Below, piece after piece: positions 6,817-10,670 of a stretch of 10,670 bases of DNA. Where the stretch lies: the NCBI GenBank assembly GCA_051654865.1, contig JBOFYV010000040.1:1-10670 (forward strand). The letters are read 5' to 3'. How positions within the stretch are numbered: the first letter of the stretch is position 1; every line of letters starts with the position of its first letter. Source of the stretch: JBOFOR01 sp051654865 (lineage in GTDB: Bacteria > Bacillota > Clostridia > Peptostreptococcales > Peptostreptococcaceae). The position numbers and the translations under genes are program-made. The notes beneath the pieces were generated by a model. That model worked only from the letters and a program-made list of their open reading frames with translations. It had not been told where the DNA came from and ran no database searches.

Positions 6817-6828
6817 ACGAGCTCTCTT
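6801..6828 (+). terminator. Terminator overlapping the end of the flavoprotein gene
   Basis: AAGAGAGCTTG (6801-6811) pairs with CGAGCTCTCTT (6818-6828), 11 bp with one G-U, around loop ATTAAA that holds most of the TAA stop (6814-6816). AATTTT follows. The last codons of the gene form the left arm. It separates the phosphatase/flavoprotein unit from aroC. Confidence 0.75.
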
Positions 6829-6854
6829 AATTTTAAATATGTATAAAAAATATA

Positions 6855-6860
6855 AGGAGG
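6855..6860 (+). promoter_or_regulatory. Ribosome binding site that sets the start of aroC
   Basis: AGGAGG stands 8 bases before ATG 6869 and 5 before ATG 6866. It rules out the longer frame opening at 6809, which would begin inside the upstream terminator. Confidence 0.85.
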
Positions 6861-6868
6861 GATATATG

Positions 6869-8038
6869 ATGTTAAGATATTTAACAAGTGGAGAATCACA
6901 TGGACAAAGCTTAATATCAATATTAGATGGAGTTCCAGCAAATATTGAATTAAATATAGATGAAATAAACAAAGAACTAAGCAAAAGACAAGGCGGCTAT
7001 GGTCGTGGTGGAAGAATGAAAATAGAAAGAGATAAAATAAATATTCTAGGTGGAGTAAGAGGAAAAACTACTCTAGGTGGACCAATCTCTATAGAAGTAA
7101 AAAATAAAGACTATAAAAATTGGACTGTATTTATGAATCCAATGGACGATGTAGATCTGAAAACTAGAAAAGTAAGTAAAGTAAGACCTGGACATGCTGA
7201 TTTAGTAGGATGTTTAAAATATGATTTTGATGATGCTAGAAATGTATTAGAAAGGTCTAGTGCAAGAGAAACAGCAAGTAGAGTAGCAGTAGGAGCTATA
7301 TGTAAGCAAATCCTAAAAAACTTTGATGTAGATTTTGTATCTCATGTTATACAAATAGGTAATATAAGAAACAATAGAATTCATGAATTTGAATATATAA
7401 AAGATAATGTGGATAAAAGCCAAGTAAGATGCGTAAACAAAGACATAGAAAACGATATAATAGAACAAATAGATAGAGTAAAACAAGATGGAGATACATT
7501 AGGTGGAATAGTTGAAATAAGAGTAAAAAATATCATTCCAGGACTTGGATCATATACCCAATTTGACAGAAAAATAGATGCAGAATTAGCAATGCATTTA
7601 ATGAGTGTACAAGCTATAAAAGGAGTAGAAATAGGAATAGGATTTGATGTTGCAAGTTCACCTGGATCAAAGGTTATGGATGAAATTGCATATAATGATG
7701 AACAAGGAATAATGAGAAATACAAATAGGTTAGGTGGAATAGAAGGCGGAATGACTACGGGAGAAGAAATAATCATAAGATGTGCTATGAAACCTATTCC
7801 AACTTTATACAAACCACTAAATTCAATAGATGTAAACTCATTAGAAAGCTACCAAGCAAGTGTTGAAAGGTCTGATAACTGTGCAGTACCAGCGTGTAGT
7901 GTAGTGTGTGAAAATGTAGTTGCGTTTGTAATATGCAAATACTTCTTAGAAAAAATAGGTGGAGATAATTTAAATGACCTAAAGACAAACTATAATTCGT
8001 ATTTAAAAAGGTTAGGTGAAAGAGGATGGAAAAGGTAG
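6869..8038 (+). CDS. aroC: Chorismate synthase
   Basis: This enzyme converts 5-enolpyruvylshikimate 3-phosphate to chorismate using reduced FMN, the last step of the shikimate pathway, in the cytoplasm as a homotetramer. The 389-residue product is a normal length. Family blocks appear in order: LRYLTSGESHG at the N-terminus, RQGGYGRGGRMKIE, RPGHADLVGCLKYDFDDARN with ERSSARETASRVA just after, MSVQAIKGVEIGIGF, NRLGGIEGGMTTGE, MKPIPT and ERSDNCAVPA. The start is ATG 6869, giving the usual MLRYLTSGESHG N-terminus; ATG 6866, one codon earlier, is an alternative. Only about 25 bases separate the upstream hairpin from the ribosome site, so the promoter must overlap that hairpin or the operon depends on read-through; there is no room for a long leader or T-box. 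The 3' end overlaps aroB by 13 bases, implying translational coupling. Confidence 0.97.
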   Translation: MLRYLTSGESHGQSLISILDGVPANIELNIDEINKELSKRQGGYGRGGRMKIERDKINILGGVRGKTTLGGPISIEVKNKDYKNWTVFMNPMDDVDLKTRKVSKVRPGHADLVGCLKYDFDDARNVLERSSARETASRVAVGAICKQILKNFDVDFVSHVIQIGNIRNNRIHEFEYIKDNVDKSQVRCVNKDIENDIIEQIDRVKQDGDTLGGIVEIRVKNIIPGLGSYTQFDRKIDAELAMHLMSVQAIKGVEIGIGFDVASSPGSKVMDEIAYNDEQGIMRNTNRLGGIEGGMTTGEEIIIRCAMKPIPTLYKPLNSIDVNSLESYQASVERSDNCAVPACSVVCENVVAFVICKYFLEKIGGDNLNDLKTNYNSYLKRLGERGWKR

Positions 8039-9168
8039 TAAATAAAGTATGCAATATATCTATAGACAATGGTTATAAAAACTTTGGCAAATCTGTATTT
8101 GAACTTAAAAACAAAATTGATGAAGAAAATAACTATAACTTAAATGATATATACGATGAGATACTTATAATAACTGATCAAAATGTATATAATGCTCAAT
8201 TACATAAATTTACAGATAAAATAAAAGCAAAATCAATATATGAGTACATAATTCCAGTGGGAGAAAATTCAAAATCTCTAGATGTATATGAAGAAATAAT
8301 AAAGTTTTGTATAAGAATAAACCTGTCTAGAAAATCAGTAATAATAGCATTAGGTGGTGGTGTAGTAGGAGATTTAGCAGGATTTGTAGCATCTACCTAT
8401 ATGAGAGGAATAGATGTACTACAAGTACCTACAAGCTTATTAGCACAAGTAGACTCATCAGTAGGTGGAAAATGCGGTATAAATCTAGGAAACATAAAAA
8501 ATATAATAGGTTCATTTTATCAACCACAGCTTAGCTATATAAATGTAAGTGCATTAAAAACATTAAGCAAAGAAGAATTTATAAGTGGTATGGCAGAAGT
8601 TATAAAATATGGAGTTATATACGATTATGAATTCTTAGATTATCTAATTGAAAATAGTGAAGATATAATAGATAGAGAAAGTGAAAACTTAACATACATA
8701 ATAAAAAAATGCGTAGAAATAAAAGCAGAGATAGTAGAGCAAGACGAAAAAGAAGGTGGAATAAGAAAGATATTAAACTTTGGGCATACCTTTGGACACG
8801 GAGTAGAAAAACTATGTGGAATAAGTCATGGATACGCAGTAAGTATAGGAATGAATATGGCATTTAAACTAGCATTACAAGAAAAATTAATAAATGAAGA
8901 ATACTACAATAAATTTATAAAAGTGTCCAAAGAATACAACCTACCACTAAACTTTGAAATGCCAGTAGAAGAAGATGGAATAGATTTTGGAGCAACTAAT
9001 AGAGAAATAATAGAAAAAGAAATATTAAATATAATGAAAAGTGATAAGAAGAATAGCTTTGGAAAAATAAGTTTAATACTACCTACAGAATTAGGGAAAG
9101 TAGAAGAGATAAATACGATAGAAGAAGCTAAAATATTAGAAATTATAAAGGAGTGCAACAATGCTTAA
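8026..9168 (+). CDS. aroB: 3-dehydroquinate synthase
   Basis: This enzyme turns DAHP into 3-dehydroquinate, the second step of the shikimate pathway, using NAD+ and a divalent metal such as zinc. It has 380 residues, slightly longer than many bacterial forms. The NAD-binding block is LGGGVVGDLAGFVAS starting at L109, followed by RGIDVLQVPTSLLAQVDSSVGGK. The metal ligands by family position are E191 (GMAEVIKYG), H254 (NFGHTFGHG) and H268 (SHGYAVSIGM). After H268-G269 the sequence has Y270, where many family members have Glu. The ATG lies within the end of aroC (13-base overlap), with GAAAGAGG just upstream as a modest ribosome site, so translation probably depends on ribosomes finishing aroC. 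The 3' end overlaps aroA by 8 bases. Confidence 0.96.
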   Translation: MEKVVNKVCNISIDNGYKNFGKSVFELKNKIDEENNYNLNDIYDEILIITDQNVYNAQLHKFTDKIKAKSIYEYIIPVGENSKSLDVYEEIIKFCIRINLSRKSVIIALGGGVVGDLAGFVASTYMRGIDVLQVPTSLLAQVDSSVGGKCGINLGNIKNIIGSFYQPQLSYINVSALKTLSKEEFISGMAEVIKYGVIYDYEFLDYLIENSEDIIDRESENLTYIIKKCVEIKAEIVEQDEKEGGIRKILNFGHTFGHGVEKLCGISHGYAVSIGMNMAFKLALQEKLINEEYYNKFIKVSKEYNLPLNFEMPVEEDGIDFGATNREIIEKEILNIMKSDKKNSFGKISLILPTELGKVEEINTIEEAKILEIIKECNNA

Positions 9169-10420
9169 AGGGAGTTTTGAGTTAATAGGAGATAAATCAA
9201 TATCGCATAGAGCTATAATGTTTTCATCAATATCTAAAGGACACAACAAAATAAGCAACTTTTTAATGGGGGAAGACTGCTTAAGTACAATATCTTGCTT
9301 TAGAAAAATGGGCGTAGATATACAAATGGACAATGGAGAAGTATTTGTAAAAGGAAATGGGCTGTATGGGCTAAAACAGCCAGATGGAATACTAGACGTA
9401 GGAAACTCAGGAACAACAATCAGACTAATGATGGGAATACTAGCAGGAAACAACTTTGAAGCTACATTAGTAGGAGACGAATCAATTGGCAAAAGACCAA
9501 TGAAAAGAGTAACAGACCCACTAAGACTAATGGGGTGTGATATACAAGGGAATGATGATGCAAACTACACACCAATAACAATAAAAGGTGGAAACCTAAA
9601 ATCAATAGATTACAAAATGCCAGTAGCATCAGCACAAGTAAAATCATCAATAATACTAGCAAGCCTATATGGAGAAAAAGCAAGTAAAATACATGAAAAA
9701 GTAAAAAGCAGAAACCATACAGAAATAATGCTAAAATCATTTGGAGCAGACGTTACAGTAGATGACTTAACAATAAACGTAAATCCAGCTACAGAATTAT
9801 TTAGCCAAGATATATACGTACCAGGAGATATATCATCAGCGGCATTCATAATAGTAGCAGCTCTAATAACAAAAGGCTCAGAAGTAGAAATAAAAAACGT
9901 AGGACTAAACGAAACAAGAACAGGAATAATAGACGTAGTAAAAAATATGAACGGAAATATAGAAATATTAAACCAAAGACTAGTAGGAGGCGAATTAGTA
10001 GGAGACTTATTAGTAAGATATAGTCCTGAACTAACAGCCACAACACTTGATAAAAACATAATACCAAGACTAATAGATGAAATACCAGTAATAGCAGTAC
10101 TAGCAACACAAGCAGAGGGGACAACGATAATCAAAGACGCAAAAGAATTAAAAGTAAAAGAAAGTAACAGAATAAAAGCAATGGTAGACAATCTAAAGCA
10201 AATGGGAGCAGACATAGAAGAACTAGAAGATGGAATGATAATAAAAGGAAAGACACCGCTAAAAGGTGCCAATATACAGACATTCAAAGACCACAGAATA
10301 GCAATGTCTTTCACAGTAGCAGATTTAATAAGCGAAGGAAGCGTAAAACTAGATGATGAAAATTGCATAAACATATCTTTCCCAGGATATATGAACTTAT
10401 TAAAAAGTTTAAGTGTATAA
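9161..10420 (+). CDS. aroA: 3-phosphoshikimate 1-carboxyvinyltransferase (EPSP synthase)
   Basis: This enzyme transfers the enolpyruvyl group of phosphoenolpyruvate to shikimate 3-phosphate, the sixth step of the shikimate pathway; its product is the substrate of AroC. It has 419 residues. Active-site blocks are GDKSISHRA (K12, S13, R17), GNSGTTIRL (81-89), DESIGKRPMKRV, a D306-EIP block and KVKESNRI, then FKDHRIAMSF near the end. The GD-S-KRPM-RV block resembles the Gram-positive/class II type more than the E. coli type. The N-terminus is short: only about nine residues precede GDKS, where many homologues have roughly 20, so part of the first strand seems missing. AAAGGAG at 9147-9153 fixes the ATG 7 bases later, inside aroB (8-base overlap). 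The final codons and stop form part of the left arm of the palindrome that follows. Confidence 0.96.
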   Translation: MLKGSFELIGDKSISHRAIMFSSISKGHNKISNFLMGEDCLSTISCFRKMGVDIQMDNGEVFVKGNGLYGLKQPDGILDVGNSGTTIRLMMGILAGNNFEATLVGDESIGKRPMKRVTDPLRLMGCDIQGNDDANYTPITIKGGNLKSIDYKMPVASAQVKSSIILASLYGEKASKIHEKVKSRNHTEIMLKSFGADVTVDDLTINVNPATELFSQDIYVPGDISSAAFIIVAALITKGSEVEIKNVGLNETRTGIIDVVKNMNGNIEILNQRLVGGELVGDLLVRYSPELTATTLDKNIIPRLIDEIPVIAVLATQAEGTTIIKDAKELKVKESNRIKAMVDNLKQMGADIEELEDGMIIKGKTPLKGANIQTFKDHRIAMSFTVADLISEGSVKLDDENCINISFPGYMNLLKSLSV

Positions 10421-10564
10421 AAAATAGCTTGTATATAGTCCGCTCGATGATGAGTTTTAGATAAGTTTTCCTCCAGGCTGGCGCAATGTCGGCACAACTT
10501 ATCTAAAACTCATCATCTTCGCTAGGTTACTATATACAAGCTATTTTTATACATATTAAACTTT
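10404..10564. repeat. Nested palindromic element 2 overlapping the end of aroA
   Basis: The outer stem pairs 10420-10439 with 10529-10548 without mismatch. It extends outwards through GTAT/ATAC (10415-10418 with 10549-10552, one A bulged) and AAAGTTTAA/TTAAACTTT (10404-10412 with 10556-10564). The internal loop has 6 bases on the left (10440-10445) and 11 on the right (10518-10528). The inner stem pairs 10446-10467 with 10496-10517, 22 bp perfect. The apical loop (10468-10495, 28 bases) read on the minus strand matches the loop of element 1 (GyrCCGACmTTGCrsC, a variable linker, then GCCkGrAGGAA) and can form the same two mini-hairpins. The left arm contains the last codons of aroA. The right arm ends in TTTTT, so the hairpin may also act as the aro operon terminator. 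I do not recognise the family. Confidence 0.87.
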
Positions 10565-10650
10565 AAAACGTTAATAATAAGGAAATAAAAGAATAAAGTA
10601 ATAAAGTGAAAAGTTAAATTATAATTACAAAAATAGTGTTGAAGGAGTTT

Positions 10651-10670
10651 TTGTTAATTAATAGAAGTAT
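10651..10670 (+). CDS. Possible start of a further gene, cut by the window edge
   Basis: AAGGAG at 10642-10647 resembles a ribosome site. Of the three frames after it, only the one through TTG 10651 stays open to the edge (reads M/L-L-I-N-R-S). The spacing of 3 bases to that TTG is short, and an in-frame GTG at 10636 precedes the site, so the start is uncertain. Nothing can be said about function. The stretch 10565-10641 is AT-rich and shows no other signal. Confidence 0.3.

Noticed and set aside
6809..6865. Longer aroC reading frame starting at 6809 (20 additional residues if the start at 6869 is correct).
   Set aside because: It would begin within the upstream terminator; AGGAGG and the family N-terminus support 6869.
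9610..10497. A 295-codon open frame on the minus strand within aroA and element 2.
   Set aside because: It is antisense to aroA, which has all its family motifs; the frame arises from A-rich codon use. The other minus-strand frames inside 1573-2517, 4189-4587, 5377-5559, 6766-6984 and 7381-9740 are rejected for the same reason.
10470..10500. CCTCCAGGCTGGCGC and downstream GGCACAAC recall part of the hepatitis delta ribozyme.
   Set aside because: The stretch lies within the loop of a long perfect hairpin and I could not lay out the nested double pseudoknot required; element 1 does not keep the match.
10420..10552. Element 2 as an ordinary Rho-independent terminator of the aro operon.
   Set aside because: The right arm ends in five Ts and it may stop transcription, but a two-part stem with a conserved 28-base loop is much more than a terminator.
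1..10670. CRISPR arrays, tRNA or rRNA genes, insertion sequences, integrases or phage genes.
   Set aside because: None was seen: no regularly spaced repeats, no cloverleaf or rRNA sequence and no transposase or integrase motifs in any credible frame.

Overview
The window looks like chromosome from a low-GC, endospore-forming member of the Clostridia. The coding DNA is strongly AT-rich with heavy use of ATA and AGA codons, ribosome sites are strong (AGGAGG-like), there is an alpha/beta-type small acid-soluble spore protein, and the left edge carries the end of a superoxide-reductase (desulfoferrodoxin) gene typical of anaerobes. A Peptostreptococcaceae-like genome is my best guess; that is inference, not something a marker gene proves.

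Layout. 1-126: 3' end of a superoxide reductase gene, closed by a perfect 15-bp terminator (149-185). 275-414: a nested palindromic element (element 1) just ahead of a PAP2 phosphatase gene (432-1331), which is followed 20 bases later by a BaiN/HI0933-type flavoprotein (1352-2578). 2695-2907: a monocistronic spore protein gene with its own hairpin. 3073-3243: a 56-codon unknown gene with a terminator that probably also serves the convergent gene. 3338-3811 (minus) and 3953-4426 (plus): a divergent pair of unknown genes, each 157 codons. The second leads a probable operon with a GAF-GAF-SpoIIE/PP2C phosphatase (4454-6214) and a flavodoxin-like putative iron-sulfur flavoprotein (6223-6816), ended by a hairpin spanning the last stop codon. 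6869-10420: aroC, aroB and aroA with overlapping ends, three enzymes of the shikimate pathway to chorismate. 10404-10564: a second nested palindromic element (element 2) that overlaps the end of aroA. The last bases carry a ribosome-site-like sequence and perhaps the first codons of another gene.

How the genes work together. AroB makes dehydroquinate, AroA makes EPSP and AroC converts EPSP to chorismate, so this is a tightly coupled part of aromatic amino acid synthesis; the remaining steps are not in the window. The phosphatase operon looks like a signalling unit (sensor domains plus a PP2C-type phosphatase, with a four-helix membrane protein upstream), but no anti-sigma factor or STAS antagonist lies nearby. 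The PAP2/flavoprotein pair and the spore protein are ordinary chromosomal neighbours.

The most unusual content is the pair of nested palindromes at the two ends. Each has an outer stem of about 20 bp, an asymmetric internal loop with 6 bases on one side and 11 on the other, an inner stem of 22-24 bp, and an apical loop. The apical loops share a conserved sequence, in opposite orientations, whereas the stems differ in sequence but are each almost perfectly self-complementary. I do not recognise this as a named RNA or repeat family.
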